Assembly (NCBI RefSeq): GCF_036711975.1
Contig: NC_091972.1
Span: 33,175,001-33,239,000 of the forward strand
Length of the DNA: 64,000 bases
Direction: 5' to 3'
From: Onthophagus taurus
Lineage: Eukaryota; Arthropoda; Insecta; Coleoptera; Scarabaeidae
Below are positions 32,531 to 44,100 of the stretch, in pieces (positions within the stretch are counted from its first letter, which is position 1; each line of letters starts with the position of its first letter). A model generated the notes under the pieces. That model did not search any database and was not told where the DNA came from. It saw only the letters and a program-made list of their open reading frames with translations. A program made the translations under genes and the position numbers.

Positions 32531-33290
32531 TCATACCAAAAAAAAAATAAAATTTATATAAAAACTATGTCCAAAGTTTAACTTCATTTTATTCAGTATA
32601 AATAAAATTTATTGGAGTTTATTTAAAACGATTTACTTTATAATCATTACAAAAAAAAATAGCCGGCGACATGATAGTTTCTGTGTAAAGTTTCCGGTCA
32701 GCAAAGTGTTAAGAATTGAAAATTACAGTTGTAAGAATTCCTAATTTACTGAATCGAGGATATTATGTTCAGGAATGAAATTTGAATGTATGAATTTGAA
32801 ATAAATCTTACTATTTCAAGTACAAACATTGTCCAAACTTTATCTCAAGTTTTGGATGCAAAATGATGAATATTATGTAAGAAAAGAATCAAATGGCGAG
32901 TGTTTCAAATTCATTTATTCTAGTCCAGAATATAACAAACATAAAGTTAAGGTTAAATCGTGAGTTCTCTTCCCTGAAATTTCAAGTTTATGAACTATTT
33001 TGGCAGAGGTCTGAGTGACTCCACAAAATAACCAAAAATTTTGTGACCAAACTGAATCTTGTTCTGTGGTCATACAAAACTTGATTCAGCCAGGAACTCT
33101 AATTTCAACTCAACAAAGTATGAAATACAAACATGACACTATGTGAAATACTCACATAACTAATGAAAATCACTGATTAAGTCTAATTTAAGAAAAATTT
33201 TTGTGAATTCAATCAAAAACTTCTAATTCTAATGTTTAAAAACTATTAAAGTTAATTATTTAGGTATATCCCCAAAAGAAAAAGAAGACT
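32531..33290. other. Intergenic stretch, no gene seen
   Basis: AT-rich spacer between the piggyBac relic and ADAT2. No transposon end or coding block was recognised. Confidence 0.5.
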
Positions 33291-33293
33291 AAA

Positions 33294-33299
33294 TTTATT
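33294..33299 (-). promoter_or_regulatory. Likely ADAT2 polyadenylation signal
   Basis: AATAAA on the minus strand, 13 bp past the ADAT2 stop codon. It is the nearest canonical signal and would give a very short 3' UTR. Confidence 0.5.
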
Positions 33300-33312
33300 A
33301 AAATTGTTTTTA

Positions 33313-33840
33313 TTATTTCAAATCTTTTAATTTTACTTTCGACACAGGAGCATTTGGGTTAGTACCTTTATAAAACTCCTTTAATAACCCCATAGCATCC
33401 TCACCTCGATAACCCCCTTTAACAATAGTGACAGGTTTCATAACAGCCCCAACATCAAACACGGTAGAACCTCCAAACCGATCGTTTTTACATCCAAACA
33501 CAACTTTACAAACTTTATGTTCAAATAATGCTGCAGCACACATAATACATGGTTCAACTGTAACGTACACACAAATTTTCCTGATTACTTCATGAAAATT
33601 TAATTGGTTATCTTTAGAGTATTTGAATGTATCGTCGATGCAATTTATTTCAGCGTGTCTTGTAGCATTTCTGGTTTCATTTACTGTATTACGACCGGAA
33701 GCTATGATTTGGTTGTTGTACACGAAAATACAACCAACTGGAACTTCTTGGTTGTCCAAAGCTTCTTGGGCATAATTAAACGCTAAATCCAGGAAATGTT
33801 TTTCTTCATTTGATAATTGGGAATCATTTTGAGATTCCAT
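33313..33840 (-). CDS. ADAT2: tRNA-specific adenosine deaminase subunit 2 (ADAT2/Tad2)
   Basis: A 175-aa catalytic subunit of the ADAT2-ADAT3 enzyme that converts wobble adenosine 34 to inosine in several tRNAs. The zinc/catalytic signature is complete: H62-A-E64 (TRHAEIN) with the proton-shuttling glutamate, and P97-C98-I-M-C101 (VEPCIMCAAAL). EVPVGCIFV (32-40) and GCKNDRFGGSTVFDVG are further deaminase landmarks, and the tail is basic (KVKLKDLK). Single coding exon, length normal for the family. The start is the first ATG of the frame. It is transcribed away from COPZ1, with 330 bp between the two start codons. Confidence 0.95.
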   Translation of the reverse strand: MESQNDSQLSNEEKHFLDLAFNYAQEALDNQEVPVGCIFVYNNQIIASGRNTVNETRNATRHAEINCIDDTFKYSKDNQLNFHEVIRKICVYVTVEPCIMCAAALFEHKVCKVVFGCKNDRFGGSTVFDVGAVMKPVTIVKGGYRGEDAMGLLKEFYKGTNPNAPVSKVKLKDLK

Positions 33841-34170
33841 TTAAATTTTAAATGATTTGAGGTTATGTTAAAATTGAGGTTATGTTAAACGTCAGATTAA
33901 TATGTGATGTTTTTATTGTTATTTATTCTTAAATATTAATTTTGTACTATAAATTCATACTAAGGGTTAATATCGTTAATAATAATTTTATATAAATTAA
34001 TAAATAAATTAATGTAGCAAATAAAAAAGAATTATTTAATTTATTTTATGGTTGTCAACACTGCTCAAGAGTTGTTTTGACGTTTCAATTTTGAGGTTAA
34101 TTAATCTCGGCCACGTATTTAAAAAGGTTTTAATTATTAATAAATAAAAACTCACCCTTATAAATAAAAA
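33841..34170. promoter_or_regulatory. Shared upstream region of ADAT2 and COPZ1
   Basis: 330 bp separate the two divergent start codons, so promoters and 5' UTRs of both genes must fit here or overlap. A direct repeat (AGGTTATGTTAAA, near 33860 and 33879) lies close to ADAT2. No TATA box can be singled out from the AT-rich sequence. A bidirectional promoter is inference from spacing. Confidence 0.6.
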
Positions 34171-35037
34171 ATGGATGGGCATTTATTAGTAAGTTACGTT
34201 GTATCGTTATGAAATAATTTTTTTAAAAATTATATGTTTAGGAACCGACTTTGTATACTGTAAAAGGTATTGCAATCCTCGATAATGATGGGAACCGGAT
34301 TTTAGCGAAATACTACGATAAAAACGTTTTTCCAACAGCAAAAGAGCAACGGGCGTTCGAGAAGAACCTCTTTAACAAAACCCATAGGGCTAATGCTGAA
34401 ATAATAATGTTGGATGGGTTAACATGTGTGTATCGAAGCAATGTCGATTTATTCTTTTATGTTATGGGTAGTTCCCATGAAAATGAGGTAAAAGAAAATA
34501 TTCTCTTTGTTATAATGGTACAATATACATTTATTTTAGTTAATACTTATGAGTGTTTTAAATTGTTTATATGATTCTGTGAGTCAAATTTTACGAAAAA
34601 ATGTTGAGAAACGTGCTGTGTTGGAATCATTAGATATTGTTATGCTTGCTATGGATGAAATTTGCGATGGAGGGTAAGTTAAACCAAATTAAATAGTTAT
34701 ATTTATATTAATATGGTTATTTCTAGAATAATAATCGACGCAGATGCGAGCTCAGTTGTATCAAGAGTTGCTTTGCGTACAGATGACATTCCATTAGGAG
34801 AGCAAACGGTGGCTCAGGTAACAAACGCAATTCATTCCCTGTTTTGGTGAATACAAAACTCTAGACGTAAACAATCTAGAATACAAACCTTTGTAAATAA
34901 ATTTTTAAGGAAAAAACAAAACTATAAACAAAGAAAGAAAACTAATGTGATAATTGTATTGAGTATTACAGCACATTGCTTTGTTGCAGGTGCTACAATC
35001 TGCTAAAGAACAATTGAAGTGGTCGCTTTTAAAGTAA
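34171..35037 (+). CDS. COPZ1: Coatomer subunit zeta (COPZ1), five exons
   Basis: Small zeta subunit of the COPI coat that drives Golgi-to-ER vesicle transport. Exons: 34171-34188, 34242-34487, 34540-34673, 34727-34817, 34990-35037, all with GT...AG introns (53-172 bp) and consistent phase, giving 178 aa. Landmarks: [20 protein letters not shown], the longin-type core with [16 protein letters not shown] and [10 protein letters not shown] (end of exon 2), [15 protein letters not shown] (exon 3), [17 protein letters not shown] (exon 4) and [11 protein letters not shown] at the C-terminus. Length and order are those of the family. It converges with the G alpha gene; AATAAA at 35134-35139 could end its mRNA, so the two 3' UTRs probably meet or overlap. 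Confidence 0.96.
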
Positions 35038-35166
35038 GGTTAAATAATTTTTTTTTTCTATGAGTTTGTATTTGTTTATATTTTAATGAGGTTCAAAATG
35101 AACATTGAATACAGCGCTTATAAGTTAATATTAAATAAATATAAGTTAAAAAATACAAAAATAAAT

Positions 35167-38100
35167 TTATAGAATAATGTTTTTTGTGTTTATATTCAAA
35201 ATTAAATCCCGAACGTCTTCAAACACCAGTTTGATGTTATTTGTATCAGTTGCGATTGTGAAGTGTGTATAAAATGGGCGGCTTTCTGTTTTCACATGTC
35301 CACTAACTCCAGGGAGAACGTATTTGACTTCATCTGTGTTTCTAGTCTTCTTGGTGATATTCTAAAAAGTTTTTATTTTAGCGAATTTAATCGTTTTTTG
35401 TTTATATGTATATTTACTTACCACGATTTGTTCGTGAATAAAATATTTCGCTCTTTCATATTCATTATTTGGTTTTCCATATTTAGACGAAATTTGATAG
35501 TTTCGAAACTCGGGAAAATAATTTTCTAATTTCTTTCCATCTTCAATTTTTTTCTTTAAAATATCCTGTTTGTTGAAGAACACGATTATTCCAGCATCGC
35601 AAACGTATCTAAAATATTGATTGCATGTTAAAATTGTTAATAAATTTCTTCATTTAATAAGTATTGTAAAGAATTATAATTTTTATATTTTATATCCTTT
35701 TATATTTTTGCTTAATAACTATTGATTTCGTTTTTGCACATTTTATTTAAATATATTATCGAAAATCATCATTGACATGTTTAAGGAGGAGAGAAAGAAT
35801 TTAGACTTACCACGAGTCACTCTCTAAAAATATGTTTGTTTTAGAGAAGCAATTTTAAACGAATAATTTTGTCTGATTTTTTTTTGTTTTCGATTTTTGT
35901 TTCATTATTGTGAGAAGGGTTCTCTGTATCATTTCTCCCCTACTTTAGTTTAGCGCGGAACGTTTTCAGTGGTCCGAGTTTGTTTCAACCAATGGAAACA
36001 ATTGTTTAAGTTAATAGTGTTCGAAGCGAAAAGTTTAAAATCTCAGACAGAAGAAACGATCAGATTTTTTTGGAGTTCGGATAGGAGTTGAGCTCTTAAC
36101 GGATTTTGGCAAAGAGTTAGTTTCAGACAGGGAGTCCGCAATAGAGTATGGCCGTCAGTTCCAGACAGAGAGTCCGCCAGGAGTTCTAGACAGAGAATCC
36201 GATAGGAGTTCCAGACAGTGAGTCCGTATTACAGCACGGTGGTCAGTTCCAGCCAGAAAGTCCGGCAGGAGTTACAGACAGAAAGCCCGTAACAAAACCC
36301 GGCAGTCAGCTCTAGATAGAAAGTCCGGCAGGAGTTCCAGACAGACAGTCCATAACAGAGTATGGCAGTCAGTTCCAGACAGGGAGTCCAGCCGTCAGTT
36401 TCAGACAGAGAGCCCAGCAGGAGGTCTAGACAGAGAGTCTGGCAGTCAGTTTCACATTGAAAGTCTGTAACAGAGTACGGCAGTCAGTTCCAGACAGTGT
36501 CTGTAACAGAGAACGGCAATCAGTTCCAGACATAGTGTCCGCAATAGAGTCCGGCAGAAGTTGCAGACAGAGAGTCCGGCAGTCAGTTTCAGACAGAGAG
36601 TCCATAACATAGCCCGGCAGGAATTACATACAAAAAGTCTGTAACAAAGTCTGACAGGAGTTCCAGACAGAGAGTCCGTAACAGAGTCCGGCAGGAATTA
36701 CAGACAGAAAGTCCGTAATAGAGCCCAGCAGTCAACTCCAGATAGAAAGTCCGTAACAAAGCCCGGCAAGAGTTCCCGACAGATAGTCCGTAACAGAGTA
36801 TGGCAGTTAGTTGCAGACAGAGTCCGGCAGTTAGTTTCAGACAGAGGATCCGTAACAGAATACGGCAGTCATGTTCAAACAGAGAGTCCGTAAGAGCCCG
36901 GCAGGAGTTACAGACAGAAAATTTGTAACAGAACCCGGCAGTCAGTTCCAGATAGAAAGTCCGTAACAAAGTCCGGCAGGAGTTCCGGACAGAGAGTCCG
37001 TAACAGAGTACGGCAGTCAGTTCCAGACATAGAGTCCGACAGTCAGTTCCAGACAGAGAGTCCGTAACAGAGTACGGCAGTCAGTTTCATACATAGAGTC
37101 CGGCAATCAGGTTCAGCCAGAGAGTCCGTAACAGAGTTTGGCAGGAGTTCTAGACAGAGAGTCTTTAACAAAGCCCGGCTGGAGTTCCAAACAGAGAGTT
37201 AATTTCAGGCGGCGAGTCCGTAACAGAATCCATCAGTCAGTTCCAGACAGAGAGTCCGTAATAGAGTCCGGCAGTCAGTTCTAGACAGAGAGTCCGTAAC
37301 AGAGTTTGGCACTAGTTACAGACACAAAGTCCGTAACAGTGCCCGGCAGTCAATTCCAGATACAAAACCCGGCAGGGGTTACAGACAGAGAGTCCGGTAT
37401 TCAGTTTCAAGCAGAAAGTCCGTAAAAGAGTCCGGCAGAAGTTCCAGACAGTCCATAACAGAGTCCGACAGAGCAGTTCCAGAGAGAGAGAGAGTCAGTT
37501 CGTAGTTCGTGATAGAGATGAATAGTTCGAGTTCCAAGAGTAGAGTTCAGTAGAGAAGTTCGGCGGAAGAAGCTGAGAGTTAGCAGTGAGTTTTGAGTGG
37601 GAATTCGGTCAAGAGTCAGAGCCCGGTAGAGAGTTTCCAAGAGCGGAGATGAATTCAGAAAAGGAGTTTGGCGGAATGAGTAGTTTCCAAGGAGTCAATT
37701 CATAGTCTACCCCAGTCCAGTTAAGAAGACAGTTGAAAACCAAAAAAGAAAAATAGAGTTGAATAGTGAAATCTTCGGTCAAGAGAAGCCCGTTGCAAAT
37801 AATAAGATTTGAAACTCTTTGTAAGTAATTTTATGAACAGTTGTACTAATAGCTTACGTTCTATTTGTTTGATATGTCTTGTTTGTGTTAATGTAATATT
37901 ATTGACAATTAAATTAATGATTAATATTTAATATTATTTTTGTTATTCTCTATTTTTTTTTGCCAAATTTAGTTTATTTTAGTTTCTTCTTTTTCCTCTC
38001 TCTCTAGTTCATTGGGTTTATTGTTACTGCTAAGGTCTGCTTTTAAAATATTTCCTAAGAAGTTGACTGCTAGTTAATTCTCCATTTCTTTCGTGGTCTG

Positions 38101-41100
38101 GTTTCGGGCAAGTTATTTATAAGAAGAATTTTCGGCAGAATGTTATCTGGAGTTCTATGAACGTGATTGTGCCAAAATTCTTGCAGCGTCTCCCCATCTC
38201 ACAATAACTTGAACTCCGTATTGATTAATTCTGTCCCATTTGGTCTTTCCTAAGATTGTCCTCAGGGCCTTCATTTCTGCTACTCTTAACATGATCTTAG
38301 TTTTGTTTGTGTCCTCTCATATTTCAATGTCGTAGCTCTGGTGACTGTATATGACTATATGTATAGCTGATGCGGGGCTTGTATATCCGCGTTATAGGCT
38401 ACCAATTTACATATTGTTGGCTCCCTTGCTACCACCCTGCATTTAATTTTTGAAGTAGAGCCATGTTCAGGGCTTCGCTCGTTTTATAGAACCTGTTTTA
38501 ATTGTCTTTGTAGGCTAACCTCTGAATTAGCGATTATTGCAGCATATTATGCAGATTTTCTTTTGATCCATTTTATACCCTACGTTTATAGTTATCACCT
38601 CTATTATTTTACCCATTAATAAGATAATCAAAAATGACCAGAGTCTACCGCCTTGTTGGATGTCACGTAGTGTGGGGAGACGTCTTCGGTTAGTTCTTGC
38701 ATGGATGTTAATTTTCCTCTTTCCTATGGCTTCCACGTTCGGTTCCCTCTCAGGTTTGGTGTTCTTTAATTTAGCTTTTATTCTGTTTTCGTACACATGC
38801 TTTGTGATTTCGAATATCAATGGTTCTAGGTTATATTTTCCAATGAATCAGGGTTGTTCTAATAAGATCTTGCGTAGATCAAGGTTATGATCCGTTCATT
38901 ATCAAGGATATGGATAATTAATTGTTATTCCTTTAGAAGCGGAACATATAGAGGAGAAAAATCAGAAAAAGTGTTAATCAATAGTATTAGGCCAGAATTT
39001 TCAGGCTTGATGTTGTTTTGATTGTGGGTGTCAAGGATAATGTAAATCATCTTGAACTTCACCTGAATAGCACTCAACATCATCTCTGAAAGCCCACAGC
39101 ACCATCTCAACCATTTCTCAATGTTTACATCGTAAAAGTAGAGCGGATAATACGGTAATGTTTTTGATCAGTGTCTATTAACCATTATATCTCTGTGGGT
39201 TTATCACAATGCTCACTTATATAATTGTAGTCTGGTGATCCAATACTTTACAGACATTTGCTTACGTGAATCTTACAGAAGAGATTATTGTTAATGTGAA
39301 GTAACTTCGAAAATAATCGATCGGTTTGATCCAAAATGTTTTTGATTATTCTTTGAAATCACCATTTAAGAGAATAAAATAAATTCCCACTTACAATGAG
39401 CTTCAGCTTAATTAGTCAAAAAATAGGATACCAGACAAGAACGGCAACCATATTTAATGGACGGTAATCTCAGCAAGGACGCCAATCATTAGAGTCTTTC
39501 TTTGGAACCATATGAAGTGGGAAAGCTTTGCAGATTTTTTTTGGCTATCGCAAATTTTGAGGGATCTAAACGTCGCGTCGAGAACTATAAAATGGTAGAT
39601 GAGAATTTGTTATTATACGATGTTTAACGTTATACAAGACAGGCAATGAAAAGGATAACAACAACCAAAAAACATTAAAAGGAGACGAGAAAAGTTTTAC
39701 TGTGTCAATTAAAAACTAAAAAGGGGAAAAGATTGTCAGGAATTTTGTATTTCAGGACAAAATGGATGTTCTATTTTGTAAACTTCAACCATTTAGAATA
39801 GAGAAGCATTTATAGAGTAAACTTTACGATATTTAGAGTAAATTGTTGCCTATCACATCTATTATCTAAATTGCTGCTTAAGATTCTTTACTGTAATGTA
39901 CATCGGTTCCACTAGCTAGCCACTATATTTTTTACTGATGGGTCAATTGTGAATTCAGGTCGTGATATTTCTGTGCGTTTGCAGAGATTCACCTTGGTTT
40001 TCTGCTAACATGGTTTTTAATGTTTTGACCTATCTTGACCAGTCCTCTGGGCCTGGTCCAGATGGCATTCCATCTTCCTTTTTAAAGGAATTTGATACCG
40101 AACTGTCAACACCACTGTTTCTTATTTTTTCAAAGTCCTTACTTGAAGGTAAGGACAATTGAAGGTAAATATAAATGTATCCTTTTTTGTAATCTTTTGA
40201 AAATCGAGGTATGTTTCCTTCTGAACGTTATAGCTTTCTATTTCTTTGACTGTCTCAATATCTCCAGGTTATCGCTAATTTACCTCCACTCCCAACCGAT
40301 TATAGATTACATCCTAATAAAACATAATTTTTTTGTAGGTTGATACTTCAGACCACTTTAAGTCTGAAGTCTCCAGTTACTATTAATACTATTTGTGTTC
40401 CTCATGGTTATGATAAATTCCGTTAATTTGATATTTGTAGCCCCATTAAAAAATTCCAAAACGGTTAACGTTAGATCTCAAGAGGGAAGTAAGTATTGGC
40501 ATCAAACTTGGAAGAGTAGTTTTTGGTAGACAGTCTTATTTGTTCATATTGTACTATAAATAAATGTTTTTCGTTTAATTCTTTTTAGTTTTCTTCATCT
40601 ACATAGAAGTAAACTCTAATATCAGACAAAAATGTTTATTTTTTTTAAATATTTCTGTTATCTGTTCGAGAGTTTATTGTTGTTATCAACCATTAATGCT
40701 ACACCTTATCCAATGATCTTTAAGCTTTAATATGACTTATAAATCATTTCATTATAAGTACTTAAAAATAAAGAGGAAATGTTTCGTAAAATTTCCTCCT
40801 TTTTTGACCTATTAGATATGAAATTATTAAGCATTATCTTAAAATAGAATCTTTAATCCCGAATTTAAGATACAAATCGTTTCATAATCTATTTTTTTGA
40901 TATAATCTAAGTAGACAATTGTTTCCTGCTTTCATTACACTCTTAAAACAGAGAAGTGATTGACTTTTTTAACATTATCTTGTCAAAATCTTCATAATTT
41001 TTTAATCAAAATATTTTTATTTATTTCAATTTAGAAAAACATTTATTACCTCGACCAATATATTTGTTCAAAAGTAGTAAAAGCTTCCTCTAAGCGATTC

Positions 41101-44100
41101 TTATTCTCATCTTCCCTTAAAGTTTGATCAAAATCACTGCTGGCTATTAAAAATAAAATTGCTCGAATTCCTTCGAAAACCTACAAATAAATCTTTTATT
41201 ATTTAAAAGAAATTGTATAAATTGTTATTACCGATATCCATTTTCTTCTATGTCCTCTTTGCCCACCAACATCAAACATGGAAAAATTCGCTTGACCCCC
41301 TCCCCATTGTCGTGGTACTTGCATAGTAAAATCTATATGAGTGATGGAAACAGTTTCTTTTCGACAGTATAATATATCTTGGATATCAGGAATATAATCC
41401 TTTTTTCTAATTGTATCCAATTTATCTAAAAAACTATTTCAATGTGCACGTTTTAAATGTATCAATAAAAATATTTAAGAATTACATGTACTTACTGTTT
41501 GGCGCTATCAATTAATTGATACTCATTCGAACGAGAATATGCTGCTTGAATAGTTTCATTTAACCATAATTTCTTTACATGATCACAATATTCCTAAAAA
41601 TATTAACAAAATTTAAATTTTAATTATTGAAAACTTGTTAAGAGAAAAGTGTAACTAATTTTAAACGAATTTTTATGTTTAGAATTAATGAAAGGTGAAA
41701 TCTTTTGAGTATCTAATTAAACAAAAAAAAGGTATTATAATTGGATAAATATGAGATAAAAGATTATTAATTAAAATCTTATCTTATAATCATTAAAAAT
41801 TTATATTTCGTAAAAATCCAAATTAAAAATCTAATCGAATTTTACGATAATTCTAATGGCAATTGCCAAAAAATGTTATCAAGGAATTTAGGATAATTAC
41901 ATAATCTAGGAAATTATGGTAACATATATTATATCTCACAATTTAAACAAATAGTAAAATGTTAGAGAAATGAGAAAAATTAAAATTTCTATATATTTTT
42001 TGTATACATTGCAATTCATACAATATATCTTCAGTTTTGCAACAATTAAGAGTTTAGTTACTCGAGAACTAAATCATAAATATAATTGTATGCGAGTACA
42101 ACACTACGATTTCAATGATTAATAATCATTGAAATCATGCAGATCAAAACCCAAGAAAATATTCTGTTCTAACGAAAATAACAATACTATTAAAATAGAA
42201 TAGAGCAACTACTCAAGGAATCTTTATGCTTAACTCCTTTAATATTGAAAATTACCACCTCGATAAGTACCCGTCAAAAACGATCTTGCACGTGCCACCA
42301 GTACACTTAGGTCAAACGAAACGGTCTCAAACGCTATCCTCAAGTGCAAGGAAAAAATGGTGTATAGCCTGCGGAAGTTACGCTTCGCCTAAAAGTGACT
42401 ATCAACTTTTAATGTTAAAGAATTGAGATAAACACCATCTGTGTCCCTAAAGCCTCGCTGATCTAAACAAATCCGAAGCTTAGCGATGTGACATGTAAGC
42501 AGGCGATGGAACAGCCTGAGGAGGTAGAGGTGAAGGTAACCTTTCGACAACAGACTCGTCTGGTTCTGTTTGAAGCGATCAAACGTTGTTTACGGTTCTT
42601 AAAAACAATTAGTAGTGTAAGGTTTTATTTGAATAAAAAAACAAAACGAAAAGCCCACTTGTCCTTAATTAGTTTATTTTATTATAACTATTATGATTTC
42701 CACTTTAATGGGCATTTAATCGCTTATACTACAACTTATCTTCTCTGCGTCTTCGTCTTGACAAAACCTAAACTCAGAAAATATCGTAACTGAATTTACC
42801 TTCTGCTCACAAAAGAAACCAGAGAGGCCGTGTTCATTAACTGCTACAGATATTAGATAGTACATTGGAGAATTTCTGAACATGTCATTAGTGCAAATAC
42901 CAAATGCACGATAATATTGGAGTGATGAACTGGGATTGCAGCCGATATAAAACATCATGTCTGTAAATAAAGTCAATATCCTTACATCAACAATAATAAC
43001 AATCGTGTTCCTCAAAACCACAAACCAAAACAGACTCCTTAAAATTACTTCACTGAGTAACAAATTTTTATCTGTAGTTTTAGAACAACATTTGAGAATC
43101 AACGAATAAATACGTTCAATTAGATGAGACATTACATGAAACAGTACTTTCCCAAAAAAAATCAATAAATAGGGTTTCAAGCTATTTATCCTTGCAGGTA
43201 TATACTCAAGCCAGAAAAAATCTGAACTTCGGCCTATACAAGCACCAGATTTGGGAGTTGCATAAAACGTAGTTCTGAAATTGGCTCGTATAATACCAAA
43301 AAACAAATTTGTCGCTTATATCACGGTAATTATTATCCATTACCCCTTACTACCCCTTAATTGCAAATTGCCTACGGATTTTGGGATAAAAAAAGCATAA
43401 AGAGATGAAAGTACTGAATTTGTAGCAAATGTTAAAGGGGATAATGCATCTTTCGTGGTGTGGAAGGACAATGAGTGTATAACTATACCGTCAACTTGTC
43501 GGACAACATCCTGTGTCCAATGCTCAATTGTAAACAACCAGGTGAGTGGAGTGGATCGTATGGACAGCCATACAAAATATTAATGAAAAGTCGAAAATGG
43601 TACATTAAAATGTTTAAACACCTTCTAGATTTGTGATATAAACATATGGATACTCTACAGAAAAGTAAAGACTATAAGAAAGGGTAACATGCAGTATAAC
43701 ACTTGCAGAATACTCAGAAAAGAGGAAGACCGGAAGTCTGGAGACACAAATAAAACAAAAAAGAAAAGAGGTCCAACCTAGCATGAACCTCCTAAAGACG
43801 TTAGAAAGGATTAGTATTTTCATTGACTTTCAGTGGAAGACAAAAAAATGTGATGTAAATATCCTAGTTGTAAGGGATTCACACATACATATTGTGTTGA
43901 TTTTAGTTAAAATTAAAAAATCATACATTTAAGGGACAATGTAGTTTGGACATACATTACAAAAGAGGTCCTTTTGAAGATTCCTGTCCTAAAAATTGGT
44001 GCTTATAAAGTTATAACAAGTTTCAATGATATTACACAGGGAAATACAAGTTATTAAAACACCAATTATTACCTATAGATGGAAAGAAATAAACCCTTTT

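Noticed and set aside
34251..34574. 107-codon frame taken as a complete small gene
   Set aside because: It is exon 2 of COPZ1 plus read-through into intron 2; splice sites and the following exons give the full protein.
36589..36969. 126-codon minus-strand frame with repeated CYGLSV/LELTAG words
   Set aside because: It is produced by the tandem array; the periodicity follows the DNA unit and no domain is present.
36080..37500. CRISPR-like array
   Set aside because: Units are contiguous and diverged without unique spacers, and the host is an animal nuclear genome. It is an ordinary minisatellite or satellite array.
41199..41420. 73-codon frame as a separate GTPase gene
   Set aside because: It is one exon of the Galphaf gene plus flanking intron; exon phases join it to six other exons.
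42716..43306. 196-codon minus-strand frame resembling a membrane protein
   Set aside because: The plus strand of the same interval encodes ordered piggyBac blocks. The hydrophobic minus-strand text is the antisense of that relic.
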